DNA of 64,000 nucleotides from Scandinavium hiltneri (GCF_024764835.1 NZ_JALIGE010000076.1:124001-188000), one strand, 5' to 3'. Positions 22,431 to 32,576 are shown, numbered from the stretch's first letter. The notes: generated by a model from the sequence alone, not told the origin. Made by a program: numbers and translations.

Positions 22431-23567
22431 ATGGGACAGAGTAAAAAATTGAATACACAATCGCGTTCGCTTTCACCGCTGGTGCATCTGGCGGGGATTC
22501 GCAAAGGCTTTGATGGTAAAACAGTCATTTCAGATCTCAATCTCACCATCAATAATGGTGAATTCCTTACGCTGCTAGGCCCCTCCGGCTGTGGTAAAAC
22601 CACGGTGTTACGTCTGATTGCCGGGCTCGAAAATGTCGACCACGGCCGCATACATCTTGAAGATATCGACATCACCGATGTTCCGGCGGAAAACCGCCAC
22701 GTTAATACTGTATTTCAAAGCTACGCGCTGTTCCCGCACATGACCGTGTTCGAGAACGTCGCCTTCGGCCTGCGGATGCAAAAAACGCCTGCCAACGAAA
22801 TTACGCCTCGCGTTACCGATGCCCTGCGCATGGTGCAGCTGGACGAGTTTGCCCAGCGCAAACCGCATCAGCTTTCCGGCGGACAGCAGCAGCGTGTGGC
22901 TATCGCCCGCGCGGTGGTGAATAAACCGCGTCTATTATTGCTGGACGAATCCCTTTCTGCGCTCGATTACAAACTGCGTAAGCAGATGCAGAACGAACTC
23001 AAAGCCCTACAGCGCAAGCTCGGTATTACCTTTGTGTTCGTCACCCACGATCAGGAAGAAGCCCTGACCATGTCTGACCGTATCGTAGTGATGCGGGATG
23101 GCAAAATCGAGCAAGACGGCACGCCGCGTGAAATTTATGAAGAGCCGAAGAACCTGTTCGTCGCCGGATTCATTGGTGAAATCAATATGTTCAACGCCAC
23201 GGTAATTGAACGTCTGGATGAACAACGCGTGCGCGCCAACGTTGAAGGCCGCGAGTGTAATATCTACGTCAACTTCTCGGTAGAAAAAGGCCAGAAGCTT
23301 AATGTGCTGTTGCGTCCGGAAGATTTGCGCGTCGATGAAGTTAATCACGATAACGACATCGAGGGCCTGATTGGCTACGTGCGCGAGCGCAACTACAAGG
23401 GCATGACCCTGGAATCCGTGGTTGAGCTGGAAAACGGAAAAATGGTGATGGTCAGCGAATTCTTCAATGAAGACGACCCGGACTTCGACCATTCTCTGGA
23501 TCAAAAAATGGCCATCAATTGGGTCGAAAGCTGGGAGGTGGTGCTGGCTGATGAAGAACACCAGTAA
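22431..23567 (+). CDS. potA: Spermidine/putrescine ABC transporter ATPase
   Basis: ATPase of the PotABCD polyamine importer. 378 residues. Walker A GPSGCGKTTV, signature LSGGQQQRVAIARA, Walker B LLLLDESLSALD, His-switch FVFVTHDQEEA, and a C-terminal TOBE-type regulatory domain. Start ATG 22431 (MGQSKKLNTQ) is as in E. coli. Overlaps potB by 17 bases. Confidence 0.97.
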   Translation: MGQSKKLNTQSRSLSPLVHLAGIRKGFDGKTVISDLNLTINNGEFLTLLGPSGCGKTTVLRLIAGLENVDHGRIHLEDIDITDVPAENRHVNTVFQSYALFPHMTVFENVAFGLRMQKTPANEITPRVTDALRMVQLDEFAQRKPHQLSGGQQQRVAIARAVVNKPRLLLLDESLSALDYKLRKQMQNELKALQRKLGITFVFVTHDQEEALTMSDRIVVMRDGKIEQDGTPREIYEEPKNLFVAGFIGEINMFNATVIERLDEQRVRANVEGRECNIYVNFSVEKGQKLNVLLRPEDLRVDEVNHDNDIEGLIGYVRERNYKGMTLESVVELENGKMVMVSEFFNEDDPDFDHSLDQKMAINWVESWEVVLADEEHQ

Positions 23568-24408
23568 ATTCCAGAAGGTGGTTATCGCCACCATCGTCGG
23601 TTGGCTGGTGGTATTTGTCTTTCTGCCCAACCTGATGATTATTGGTACCAGCTTCCTGACCCGTGACGATGCCAGTTTCGTCAAAATGGTCTTTTCGCTG
23701 GATAACTACGCGCGTCTGCTCGACCCACTCTATTTTGATGTTTTACTGCACTCGCTGAATATGGCGCTGCTGGCCACGCTGGCGTGTCTGCTCCTCGGCT
23801 ATCCGTTCGCCTGGTTCCTGGCACGCCTGCAGGAAAAAGTCCGCCCTCTGCTGTTGTTTCTGCTGATTGTTCCGTTCTGGACCAACTCGCTGATCCGCAT
23901 TTACGGCCTGAAAATTTTCCTCAGCACCAAAGGCTATCTCAACGCGTTCCTGCTGTGGATAGGGGTGATTGATACGCCGATTCGCATTATGTATACGCCA
24001 GGCGCGGTGATCATCGGCCTGGTCTACATTCTATTACCCTTTATGGTGATGCCGCTCTATTCCAGTATTGAGAAGCTCGACAAACCGCTGCTGGAAGCGG
24101 CCCGCGATTTAGGCGCCAATAAGTTCCAGACCTTTATACGCATCCTCATACCGCTGACCATGCCGGGCATTATTGCCGGCTGTCTGCTGGTGATGCTGCC
24201 CGCGATGGGCCTGTTCTACGTCTCCGACCTGATGGGCGGCGCGAAGAACCTGCTTATCGGCAACGTCATTAAAAGCCAGTTCCTGAATATTCGCGACTGG
24301 CCTTTCGGCGCGGCCACCAGCATTACACTGACGCTGGTGATGGGCCTGATGCTGCTGGTTTACTGGCGCGCTGCGCGGTTGCTGAATAGAACGGTGGAAC
24401 TCGAATGA
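23551..24408 (+). CDS. potB: Spermidine/putrescine ABC permease PotB
   Basis: An inner-membrane permease with six predicted helices and the cytoplasmic EAA loop LLEAARDLGANKFQTFIRIL. 285 residues from ATG 23551 (MKNTSKFQKVVIA). An upstream 28-codon extension lies inside potA and is not conserved. GGGAGGTG precedes within potA. Overlaps potC as ATGA. Confidence 0.96.
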   Translation: MKNTSKFQKVVIATIVGWLVVFVFLPNLMIIGTSFLTRDDASFVKMVFSLDNYARLLDPLYFDVLLHSLNMALLATLACLLLGYPFAWFLARLQEKVRPLLLFLLIVPFWTNSLIRIYGLKIFLSTKGYLNAFLLWIGVIDTPIRIMYTPGAVIIGLVYILLPFMVMPLYSSIEKLDKPLLEAARDLGANKFQTFIRILIPLTMPGIIAGCLLVMLPAMGLFYVSDLMGGAKNLLIGNVIKSQFLNIRDWPFGAATSITLTLVMGLMLLVYWRAARLLNRTVELE

Positions 24409-25196
24409 TCGGTCGTCTGCTTCGCGGCGGCTTTATGACCGCCATTTACGCTTACCTCTATATTCCGATCATTATTTTGATCGTGAACTCCTTTAACAGC
24501 TCGCGGTTTGGCATTAACTGGCGGGGTTTTACCACCCAGTGGTACAGCCTGCTGATGAACAACGACAGTCTGTTGCAGGCGGCACAGCACTCGCTGACGA
24601 TGGCGGTATTTTCCGCAACGTTTGCCACGCTGATTGGCTCACTCACCGCGGTGGCGCTGTTTCGCTATCGTTTTCGCGGTAAACCGTTCGTCAGCGGCAT
24701 GTTGTTTGTGGTGATGATGTCGCCGGATATCGTGATGGCGATTTCCCTGCTGGTGCTGTTTATGCTGATTGGCATTCAGCTCGGCTTTTGGTCGCTGTTG
24801 TTCTCGCACATCACTTTCTGTCTGCCGTTTGTAGTGGTCACCGTTTACTCACGCCTGAAAGGCTTTGATGTGCGAATGCTGGAGGCCGCGAAAGACCTGG
24901 GTGCCAGCGAAATGACCATTCTGCGCAAAATCATCTTGCCGCTGGCGATGCCTGCGGTCGCTGCCGGATGGCTGCTTAGCTTTACCCTGTCGATGGATGA
25001 CGTGGTGGTTTCCTCGTTCGTCACCGGTCCGGGCTATGAAATTTTGCCGCTCAAGATTTACTCGATGGTTAAAGTCGGCGTTTCACCAGAAGTGAATGCG
25101 CTGGCGACCATTCTGTTAATACTTTCTCTGGTTATGGTGGTTGCCAGCCAGATCGTTGCTCGTGATAAAACGAAATCTCAGAGGACATCGACATGA
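24405..25196 (+). CDS. potC: Spermidine/putrescine ABC permease PotC
   Basis: Second permease of the importer, 263 residues, about six helices, EAA loop MLEAAKDLGASEMTILRKII. Both ends overlap neighbours by 4 bases (ATGA), showing tight translational coupling in potABCD. Confidence 0.96.
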   Translation: MIGRLLRGGFMTAIYAYLYIPIIILIVNSFNSSRFGINWRGFTTQWYSLLMNNDSLLQAAQHSLTMAVFSATFATLIGSLTAVALFRYRFRGKPFVSGMLFVVMMSPDIVMAISLLVLFMLIGIQLGFWSLLFSHITFCLPFVVVTVYSRLKGFDVRMLEAAKDLGASEMTILRKIILPLAMPAVAAGWLLSFTLSMDDVVVSSFVTGPGYEILPLKIYSMVKVGVSPEVNALATILLILSLVMVVASQIVARDKTKSQRTST

Positions 25197-26227
25197 AAAA
25201 AATGCTTGCCGCCGCCGCGCTGGTGCTCGGAATGGGTGCGGCGCACGCCGATGACAGCAAAACGCTCTATTTCTATAACTGGACCGAATACGTACCGCCG
25301 GGCCTGCTGGAGCAATTCACCAAAGAGACGGGGATCAAGGTTATCTATTCGACCTATGAATCGAATGAAACCATGTACGCCAAGCTGAAAACCTATAAAG
25401 ACGGCGCGTACGATCTGGTGGTTCCTTCGACCTACTTTGTCGACAAAATGCGCAAAGAAGGCATGATCCAGAAGATCGACAAAAGCAAGCTGACCAACTT
25501 CAGCAATCTTGACCCGGAAATGCTGAACAAGCCGTTTGACCCGAATAACGATTACTCGATTCCGTACATCTGGGGCGCCACGGCGATTGGCGTCAACAGC
25601 GACGCTATCGACCCAAAAACCGTCACCCGCTGGGCCGACCTGTGGAAACCGGAATATAAAGGCAGCCTGCTGCTGACCGACGATGCGCGTGAAGTGTTCC
25701 AGATTGCGCTGCGTAAACTGGGTTATTCCGGCAACACCACCGACCCGAAAGAGATTGAGGCGGCGTACAAAGAGCTGCAAAAGCTGATGCCTAACGTCGC
25801 GGCGTTCAACTCCGATAACCCGGCGAACCCGTATATGGAAGGCGAAGTGAATCTGGGCATGGTGTGGAACGGTTCTGCGTACGTGGCTCGTCAGGCCGGA
25901 ACGCCGCTGGACGTGGTATGGCCGAAAGAAGGCGGTATTTTCTGGATGGACAGCCTGGCCATTCCTGCAAATGCCAAAAACGTCGACGGCGCGCTGAAGC
26001 TGATTAACTTCCTGCTACGCCCGGATGTCGCCAAACAGGTTGCAGAAACCATCGGCTACCCGACGCCAAACCTGGCGGCACGTAAACTGCTGGATCCAAA
26101 CGTCGCCAACGACAAATCACTGTATCCGGATGCGGAAACCATTAAGAAAGGTGAGTGGCAGAACGACGTCGGTGACGCCAGCCGTATCTACGAAGATTAT
26201 TACCAGAAGCTGAAAGCAGGCCGGTAA
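25193..26227 (+). CDS. potD: Spermidine/putrescine periplasmic binding protein
   Basis: Periplasmic polyamine receptor of the Pot importer, 344 residues. Signal peptide MKKMLAAAALVLGMGAAHA, cleaved before DDSKTLYFYNWTEYV. Ligand-site regions typical of PotD are visible (YNWTEYVPPG, WNGSAYVA, WMDSLAIP). Last gene of the operon, with a bidirectional terminator 8 bases on. Confidence 0.97.
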   Translation: MKKMLAAAALVLGMGAAHADDSKTLYFYNWTEYVPPGLLEQFTKETGIKVIYSTYESNETMYAKLKTYKDGAYDLVVPSTYFVDKMRKEGMIQKIDKSKLTNFSNLDPEMLNKPFDPNNDYSIPYIWGATAIGVNSDAIDPKTVTRWADLWKPEYKGSLLLTDDAREVFQIALRKLGYSGNTTDPKEIEAAYKELQKLMPNVAAFNSDNPANPYMEGEVNLGMVWNGSAYVARQAGTPLDVVWPKEGGIFWMDSLAIPANAKNVDGALKLINFLLRPDVAKQVAETIGYPTPNLAARKLLDPNVANDKSLYPDAETIKKGEWQNDVGDASRIYEDYYQKLKAGR

Positions 26228-26233
26228 TATGCG

Positions 26234-26262
26234 AAAAGGCGGAGCAATGCTCCGCCTTTTTT
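26234..26262. terminator. Bidirectional terminator between potD and cobB
   Basis: GGCGGAGC-AAT-GCTCCGCC with AAAA before and TTTTTT after. It serves convergent potD and cobB. Confidence 0.92.
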
Positions 26263-26269
26263 CCACAAC

Positions 26270-27091
26270 TTAAAGCCCTTTCAGTAGCTTTGCCACATAC
26301 TCGGGAACGACATCACTCGCCATCCCATAATGTTTCTCTTCGAACTCGCTGCCGACCTGGCTCGGTTCGAGATTGAGTTCGACGGTGTGCGCGCCCTGCA
26401 GTTTCGCTTCATGCACGAAACCGGCAGCCGGGTAGACATGTCCGGAAGTGCCAATCGCGATAAACTCATCGGCCATCGCCAGCGCTTCGTAGATCTCGTC
26501 CATGCCGAGCGGCATTTCGCCGAACCACACAACGTGCGGACGCAGCGGCTGCGGGAACTGGCAGCAGTGGCATTTGTCGTCAACGGTAACATCACCCGTC
26601 CACTCGAAAACTTGTCCACTCCAGTCACAGCGAACCTTTAGCAATTCTCCGTGCATGTGAATAATACGCTTGTTCCCTGCCCGCTCGTGCAGATTGTCGA
26701 TGTTCTGCGTCACCAACAGGAAGCGGTCACCCAGTTCTTCTTCCAGCTTTGCCAACGCAAGATGCGCCGCGTTTGGCTGAATTTCGGGCTGCTGGAGTTG
26801 CTGGCGACGGGCGTTATAAAACGCCTGCACCAGCGCCGGGTCGCGGGCGAATCCTTCCGGCGTCGCCACGTCTTCGACGCGGTGTTCTTCCCATAAACCA
26901 TCTGCTGCACGGAAGGTGCGGATCCCGGATTCGGCTGAAATTCCCGCCCCAGTCAACACCACCACTCTGGGTTTAACCATCTCTTCCGGCACCGCTCTGT
27001 CTCTGAAGAAAACCCGCTGGCGCAGACGATCGTGCAGACGGCGTTTAGTAAGGCGAAAACGACTGAGTCGATGGAAGCGACGCGACTGCAT
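26270..27091 (-). CDS. cobB: NAD-dependent protein deacylase CobB (sirtuin)
   Basis: A sirtuin removing acetyl, succinyl and other lysine modifications, including on acetyl-CoA synthetase. 273 residues. GAGISAESGIRTFRAADGLW, TQNIDNLHERAGN and catalytic His in IIHMHGELL. Start ATG 27091 (MQSRRFHRLSRFR) gives the long form with the basic N-terminal extension known in E. coli and Salmonella, with AGGGG upstream; a 46-codon extension further up is spurious. 13 bases from nagK. Confidence 0.96.
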   Translation of the reverse strand: MQSRRFHRLSRFRLTKRRLHDRLRQRVFFRDRAVPEEMVKPRVVVLTGAGISAESGIRTFRAADGLWEEHRVEDVATPEGFARDPALVQAFYNARRQQLQQPEIQPNAAHLALAKLEEELGDRFLLVTQNIDNLHERAGNKRIIHMHGELLKVRCDWSGQVFEWTGDVTVDDKCHCCQFPQPLRPHVVWFGEMPLGMDEIYEALAMADEFIAIGTSGHVYPAAGFVHEAKLQGAHTVELNLEPSQVGSEFEEKHYGMASDVVPEYVAKLLKGL

Positions 27092-27104
27092 AATAACCCC
27101 TGTA

Positions 27105-28016
27105 TCAATCCGTAAGATGCAGGAATGCGGCACCGCGCATTCCTCCGGCATCGCCGTGGCGAGCGCGCTCAATGCGAGGCACGCGAGCCACCGGCAACAG
27201 ATGGCGTGGCAAGCGTACTGCCAGCCCATCTGTTATCGCAGCAAAGTTAGACAATCCACCGCCGATCACCAGTAAATCAGGATCGACAATAGTCATAATA
27301 TTTCCCAGACACACGGCAAGCAAATCGAGGTAACGTTCGACGTGTTCACGGGCTTTGGTTTCGCCCTGCTCCCACTGCGCGACTATCTCTGGTGAGCTTA
27401 ACGCCTGCTGATTATAGTGCTCATAGAGCCAGGCAAAGCCGCGGCCCGAGAGATAGTTTTCGATACAACCCAACTGGCCGCAGCCACAGCGGGTCAGTGG
27501 AAAATCGCGTCCCACGACATCCAGCGCATCCACGGGCAGACGGATATGGCCGAACTCGCCGGTGATGTAACTGTGACCGGTTATCGATTTCCCGTTCAGA
27601 ACTAAACCGCCGCCAACGCCCGTGCCGAGAATAAGCCCCATCACCAGCGGATACTGCGTGAATTCGTCATCCCAGGCTTCGGAGAGTGCAAAACAGTTGG
27701 CGTCGTTGTCGAGACGCACATCGCGGTCGAGACGAGCAGAGAGATCCTGACGTAGCTTTTGGCCGCTGGCGGCAGGAACGTTGGCAGCATACAGCGTGCC
27801 ATCAGCGGTTTCGGGCATTCCCGGAATACCGATGCCGACACTGCCTTTTACGCCAAAGCGTTCATCAGCTTCAGCGACCAGGCCGCAAACGGCCTGCAGA
27901 AAGGACTCATAGCTGTCGCGCGGCGTCGGAGTACGTTTTTCCCACTGCAAACGCCGCTGTGCGTCGAAAACCCCAAGGGCAATTTTGCTGCCGCCAATGT
28001 CAAATCCGTAGAACAT
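27105..28016 (-). CDS. nagK: N-acetylglucosamine kinase
   Basis: A ROK-family kinase phosphorylating GlcNAc recovered from cell-wall recycling. 303 residues, the E. coli length. Phosphate loop MFYGFDIGGSKIALG, catalytic Asp region RLDNDANCFALSE, and the zinc cluster TRCGCGQLGCIENYLSGRG. Start ATG 28016. Functionally linked to nagZ further right. Probably co-transcribed with cobB. Confidence 0.96.
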   Translation of the reverse strand: MFYGFDIGGSKIALGVFDAQRRLQWEKRTPTPRDSYESFLQAVCGLVAEADERFGVKGSVGIGIPGMPETADGTLYAANVPAASGQKLRQDLSARLDRDVRLDNDANCFALSEAWDDEFTQYPLVMGLILGTGVGGGLVLNGKSITGHSYITGEFGHIRLPVDALDVVGRDFPLTRCGCGQLGCIENYLSGRGFAWLYEHYNQQALSSPEIVAQWEQGETKAREHVERYLDLLAVCLGNIMTIVDPDLLVIGGGLSNFAAITDGLAVRLPRHLLPVARVPRIERARHGDAGGMRGAAFLHLTD

Positions 28017-28070
28017 TGCAATTCCTCTTAACTGACCCAGGCGACAACGTCGCCGGGTCATGACGCGAAA

Positions 28071-29315
28071 TTACTGGCCACTTAACACTCTTGCAGGATC
28101 AATTCGGCTGGCGCGGCGGGCAGGATACCAGCTCGCCAGCAAACTCAGCACCAGTGCCGTGACCAGCACATAAAAGACGTCCAGCCAGTGAAGCTCAGAT
28201 GGCAGGAAGTCGATAAAATAGATGTCACCGGACAGGAACTGATGACCAATAAGTTTTTCAATGCCGTTAATGATGGCTGTCAGATTCAGCGCGCACAGCA
28301 CGCCAATCACTACGCCTAACAGGCTGCCCAGTAGCCCGGCGAGTAAGCCGTACCAGACGAAAATTGCGCGAATTAAGCCGTCTTTGGCGCCCAGCGTACG
28401 CAGCACCGCGATATCGCTGCTCTTGTCTTTTACCGCCATCACCAGCGTAGAAACGATGTTGAAACAGGCCACGCCAATCACCAGGATCATCGCCAGATAC
28501 ATGATCGCACGGATCATCTGGATGTCGCGATACATGTAACCGTAGGTGCCGATCCAGCTCTTGATGTAGACGTAGCTGTTGGTCACTTCGCCGGCGTCGC
28601 GCACCAGTTTGTTGGCGCTAAAGACATCGTTCACCTTGATGGCAATTCCGGTCACGCTGCTGCCCATGTCCAGATACTGTTGCGCATCCGGCATCGGAAT
28701 CATCGCGAAGCTGTGGTCGAGCTGGCCACTTAGCTGCAAAATCCCGCTCACGTGCAGACGCACGCGCTTAGGCTGCAACAGTTGATGCTCTTTATCAGCG
28801 TTCGGGATCATGATCGATACCCAGTCGCCCTGTTTGACCTTCAGTGCATCGGCCACGCCTTTGCCCAAAATAATTTGCTGGTCGCCCGCTTTGAAATTGG
28901 CCCAGGCATTATTCTGCACGTATTTCGGCAACGCGCTGAGCTGGTTTTCCTGTTGAGGATCGACGCCTTTGATCTGAATAGCGCGCATGTTGCTGCCGCT
29001 TTCAATCAGGCCGGTGAAGTTGATATACGGTGCCGCCGCCGCGATACCTTTGACTTTTTCAACTTTGGTCAGCGCATCGTGCCAGTTGTTCCACGGCTGG
29101 TTAACCGGTTCGATTTCACCGTGCGGCACCACCGCCAGTACGCGGTTGTTGAGCTCACGCTCAAATCCGTTCATCGCACTTAAACCAACGATCAGCACCG
29201 CCACGCCCAGCGCGATGCCGACGGTTGAAATCACAGAAATCAGCGACACCATGCCGCCACGACGGCGGCCACGGCTAAAACGTAAGCCAATAAGCAGGGA
29301 TAACGGAGACGCCAT
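28071..29315 (-). CDS. lolE: Lipoprotein-releasing permease LolE
   Basis: A membrane subunit of LolCDE, which extracts outer-membrane lipoproteins from the inner membrane. 414 residues. One N-terminal TM helix (about 22-50), a large periplasmic domain, then three C-terminal helices and the MacB/FtsX signature near the end. Starts directly after the lolD stop with no gap. Confidence 0.97.
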   Translation of the reverse strand: MASPLSLLIGLRFSRGRRRGGMVSLISVISTVGIALGVAVLIVGLSAMNGFERELNNRVLAVVPHGEIEPVNQPWNNWHDALTKVEKVKGIAAAAPYINFTGLIESGSNMRAIQIKGVDPQQENQLSALPKYVQNNAWANFKAGDQQIILGKGVADALKVKQGDWVSIMIPNADKEHQLLQPKRVRLHVSGILQLSGQLDHSFAMIPMPDAQQYLDMGSSVTGIAIKVNDVFSANKLVRDAGEVTNSYVYIKSWIGTYGYMYRDIQMIRAIMYLAMILVIGVACFNIVSTLVMAVKDKSSDIAVLRTLGAKDGLIRAIFVWYGLLAGLLGSLLGVVIGVLCALNLTAIINGIEKLIGHQFLSGDIYFIDFLPSELHWLDVFYVLVTALVLSLLASWYPARRASRIDPARVLSGQ

Positions 29316-30017
29316 TTACTGCGCCCCCATCAGGGTCAGTTGATCGTTCAGATGACCGTCGCGCATTTCCAGCTGGCGGCTCATGCGTTTTGCCAGCTGC
29401 AGATCGTGAGTCACCACCAGGAACGCGGTGCCCTGCTGTTTATTGAGGTCGCCGAGCAGCTGGAAAATGCTGTCTGCGTTACGGGCATCGAGGTTACCGG
29501 TCGGTTCATCCGCCATCACCAGACGCGGGTTATTGACCAGCGCACGGGCAATCGCCACGCGCTGACGCTCACCGCCGGAAAGTTCAGATGGACGGTGACT
29601 GCGACGATGATCGAGACCCACTGCCGCCAGCATCGCGCGGGCGCGTTCCTGAATTTCAGCAGGCTTCTTTTTGCCAATCAGCAGCGGCATCGCCACGTTT
29701 TCTTCGGCAGTGAAATCCGGCAGGAGATGGTGGAACTGATAGATAAAGCCGAGCTCGCGGTTACGCAGTTCAGCTTTCGCCGCTAGCGTCATTTTCGACA
29801 GCGGCTGACCGCTGAAAATCACATCGCCGGACGTCGGCGTATCCAGCCCACCAAGCAGGTGCAGCAGCGTACTTTTGCCGGAGCCGGAGCTGCCGACAAT
29901 CGCCATCATCTCACCTTCCCCAATGCTGAAACTGACGTTATGCAGCACGTCGGTCTGCACAGTGCCTTCCTGATAGCGTTTGCACAGGTCGTCGCATTGC
30001 AACAGGATCTTATTCAT
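29316..30017 (-). CDS. lolD: Lipoprotein-releasing ATPase LolD
   Basis: ATPase of LolCDE, 233 residues. Walker A GSSGSGKST, Q-loop region FIYQFHHLLPDF, signature LSGGERQRVAIARAL, Walker B LVMADEPTGNLD. ATG 30017 (MNKILLQCDD) overlaps the lolC end by 8 bases; a 47-codon upstream frame lies inside lolC. Confidence 0.97.
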   Translation of the reverse strand: MNKILLQCDDLCKRYQEGTVQTDVLHNVSFSIGEGEMMAIVGSSGSGKSTLLHLLGGLDTPTSGDVIFSGQPLSKMTLAAKAELRNRELGFIYQFHHLLPDFTAEENVAMPLLIGKKKPAEIQERARAMLAAVGLDHRRSHRPSELSGGERQRVAIARALVNNPRLVMADEPTGNLDARNADSIFQLLGDLNKQQGTAFLVVTHDLQLAKRMSRQLEMRDGHLNDQLTLMGAQ

Positions 30018-31209
30018 AACGTAAAGCCTCAGCGGGTTGGGTGGCGGCAGCGCGCCATGAAGGATAAAGCGTAGAAAGCAGCGCCAGCAGCATCGCCACC
30101 AGCGCAATGACGACCACCTGCAGCGGTTCAATGGCGACCGGCAACGCGCCGCCGTCAACGAACGCGCCGATAATCGGCATCAAATTATTGAGCTGGCTGG
30201 CAAGTAGCAGGCCAAGCAGTGCGCCGAGCAGCGCGCCAATCACACCTGCACTGGCACCCTGAACCATAAACACCGCCATAATCTGGCGCGGCGTCAGCCC
30301 TTGCGTTTGCAGAATGGCGACTTCGCCCTGTTTCTCCATCACCATCAGACCCAGAGACGTAATAATGTTAAACGCGGCGACGGCGACGATCAGGCTCAGC
30401 AGCAGGCCCATCATGTTTTTTTCCATGCGCACGGCCTGAAACAGCTCGCCTTTGCGCTCGCGCCAGTCCTGCCATTTGGTGCCTTCAGGCAGCTTCTGGG
30501 TGCTCAGCGTATCGACTTCCAGCGGCTTATCAAGCCACAAGCGCCAGCCGGTAATGTTGCCGAGCGGGTAGCGCATCAGACGTGAAGCGTCCTGAATATT
30601 GACCAGCATCTGGTAACCGTCGACTTCGCTGTTTGCGGCAAACGTGCCAATCACGTTAAACAAACGCTGGCTCGGTACGCGGCCCATCGGCGTGAACTGG
30701 CTGGCGGACGGCACCATGATGCGAATTTGATCGCCACGTTTCACGCCCAGTTGCCCGGCCAGCTGTTCGCCAAGAATGACGTTGTATTGCCCGGTTTCCA
30801 GCGCGGTTTGTTTGACGTTAACGAGGAACGGCGTCAGCGGATCGTTTTGGCTTGGATCGATACCGAGCATCACGCCCACCGCCACGCTGCGCGGACTCTG
30901 AATAACCACATCACCGGTGGTCAGCGGCGCAACACGAGTCACGCCCTTCAGTCTGGCTTCGGTTTCAGGGATTTTCTGCGGGTTCACTGAACCCTGATCG
31001 GCACTCAGAACCGCCTGTGGCATCAGCCCGAGGATGTTGTTTTGCAGCTCGCGCTCAAAACCGTTCATGACCGATAACACGGTCACCAGCGCCATTACGC
31101 CGAGCGTGATGCCGATGGTCGACAGCCAGGAGACAAAGCGACCGAAGCGGTCCGCTGCGCGCCCACGCATGTAACGCAGGCCAATGAATAGTGTGACAGG
31201 TTGGTACAT
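30010..31209 (-). CDS. lolC: Lipoprotein-releasing permease LolC
   Basis: A membrane subunit of LolCDE that recruits LolA through its periplasmic hook. 399 residues, as in E. coli. N-terminal helix (about 25-48, FVSWLSTIGITLGVMALVTV), periplasmic domain, then three C-terminal helices. First gene of the lolCDE operon. Divergent from ycfT. Confidence 0.97.
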   Translation of the reverse strand: MYQPVTLFIGLRYMRGRAADRFGRFVSWLSTIGITLGVMALVTVLSVMNGFERELQNNILGLMPQAVLSADQGSVNPQKIPETEARLKGVTRVAPLTTGDVVIQSPRSVAVGVMLGIDPSQNDPLTPFLVNVKQTALETGQYNVILGEQLAGQLGVKRGDQIRIMVPSASQFTPMGRVPSQRLFNVIGTFAANSEVDGYQMLVNIQDASRLMRYPLGNITGWRLWLDKPLEVDTLSTQKLPEGTKWQDWRERKGELFQAVRMEKNMMGLLLSLIVAVAAFNIITSLGLMVMEKQGEVAILQTQGLTPRQIMAVFMVQGASAGVIGALLGALLGLLLASQLNNLMPIIGAFVDGGALPVAIEPLQVVVIALVAMLLALLSTLYPSWRAAATQPAEALRYE

Positions 31210-31403
31210 GTAATCCGTCTGGTTGCTGTTAGCTAGAGCCCGAGTATATAAGCGAAAGACCTGAGCGTAAATGCGCTAAACCAGATAGCCGCACCCTGAT
31301 CTTTATCTGAAAATGAATCAAATACAGAATGTTACCCATTACTCCTCGTCAAAAGCCCTTGAGGATAGTCCCTTGTTAATGGCAATGAAAAACGTGGATC
31401 GTC

Positions 31404-32468
31404 ATGAAAGAAAAAACATTATGGCTCAATCAAATCAAGGGGCTATGCATTTGCCTGGTGGTATTTTACCACTCGGTGATCACCTTCTATCCGCATCTTA
31501 GCGGCTTCCAGCATCCGTGGTCTGGGACGCTGGCGAAATGCTGGGTGTACTTCAATCTCTATCTCGCCCCTTTCCGTATGCCGGTGTTCTTTTTTATCTC
31601 CGGATTTCTGATCCAGCGTTACATCGACGGGGTTTCCTGGCGTGACAGCCTTGGCAAGCGCGTCGGCAACATCCTGTGGGTGCTGGCACTGTGGGGCGTG
31701 TTACAATGGCAGGCGCTGAGCCGTTTCACGCAGTGGCTGGCGCCGGATCGTGATGTCAGCAGCAGCGCGAATGCGGCTTATGCCGATAGCCTGGGCGAAT
31801 TTGTGCAGGGGATGCTCACCGCCAGCACCAGCCTGTGGTACTTGTACGCGCTTATTGCCTACTTCGTGCTGTGCAAGCTGACCTCGCGCGGTAAAACGCT
31901 GATGATTGCCGGGTTGGCGCTGCTCAGCATTGCGATTAATTTTCTGCCGACGCCGTGGTGGGGTATGAACAGCGTGCTGCGTAACGTCATCTATTACGCA
32001 TTAGGCGCATGGTACGGCACAGCGTTAATGGCATGGATGATGGCCTTTAACGTGCGTCAGCGCTGGCTGGCCCTGGGTGCATTCGCCCTGATCTCTGTTG
32101 TGCTGTGGTTCGCGCGCACGCCGCTGTTCCTGTCGCTGTTGTCGATTTTTGCGATTATGAAGCTGTTCTACGCCATGGGCCGTCGCTTCCCGCCGTCGGA
32201 GCGTTCTCTGTTGAACGTGGTGGGCTCAAATACCATCGCGATTTACACCACTCACCGAATTTTGGTGGAGATTTTCAGCCTCTTGCTTATTGGCTGGTTC
32301 AGCACCCAGGCGCGCTCGCCGTCGGTTGAACTCGCGATTCTGTTGTTCTATCCCTTCTTCAGCCTGCTGCTGTGCGTGGCGACCGGAATGCTGGCACGCA
32401 GCCTCTCCCAGCGTCTGGCGGGCGATATCTTCTTTTCCCCTCCTTCTTTGGCAGCCAGTCGGCCATAA
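31404..32468 (+). CDS. ycfT: Inner-membrane acyltransferase-3 family protein YcfT
   Basis: A polytopic membrane protein of 354 residues with about ten hydrophobic helices and the acyltransferase_3 start KTLWLNQIKGLCICLVVFYH, including a conserved His. Orthologous in position and sequence to E. coli YcfT, whose substrate is unknown. No strong ribosome site (GTGGATCGTC before ATG). Followed by the structured mfd leader. Confidence 0.9.
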   Translation: MKEKTLWLNQIKGLCICLVVFYHSVITFYPHLSGFQHPWSGTLAKCWVYFNLYLAPFRMPVFFFISGFLIQRYIDGVSWRDSLGKRVGNILWVLALWGVLQWQALSRFTQWLAPDRDVSSSANAAYADSLGEFVQGMLTASTSLWYLYALIAYFVLCKLTSRGKTLMIAGLALLSIAINFLPTPWWGMNSVLRNVIYYALGAWYGTALMAWMMAFNVRQRWLALGAFALISVVLWFARTPLFLSLLSIFAIMKLFYAMGRRFPPSERSLLNVVGSNTIAIYTTHRILVEIFSLLLIGWFSTQARSPSVELAILLFYPFFSLLLCVATGMLARSLSQRLAGDIFFSPPSLAASRP

Positions 32469-32485
32469 TCGTGCCCTGATTTGCT

Positions 32486-32576
32486 AATGTCGGTCGATTG
32501 AGGATAATAATCTTCATTGAAGAGCGGCGGTTTGCCCCCATAATCAGGGGGTAAACCTTTACGGGACCCCGACATT
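32486..32576 (+). other. Structured leader of mfd
   Basis: Two nested inverted repeats. The outer is AATGTCGG (32486-32493) with CCGACATT (32569-32576). The inner is GGTTTGCCCCC (32529-32539) with GGGGGTAAACC (32547-32557, one G-T pair). The outer arm ends 4 bases before the mfd ATG and no Shine-Dalgarno is visible there, so folding may affect initiation. The inner hairpin may also end ycfT transcripts. Confidence 0.5.
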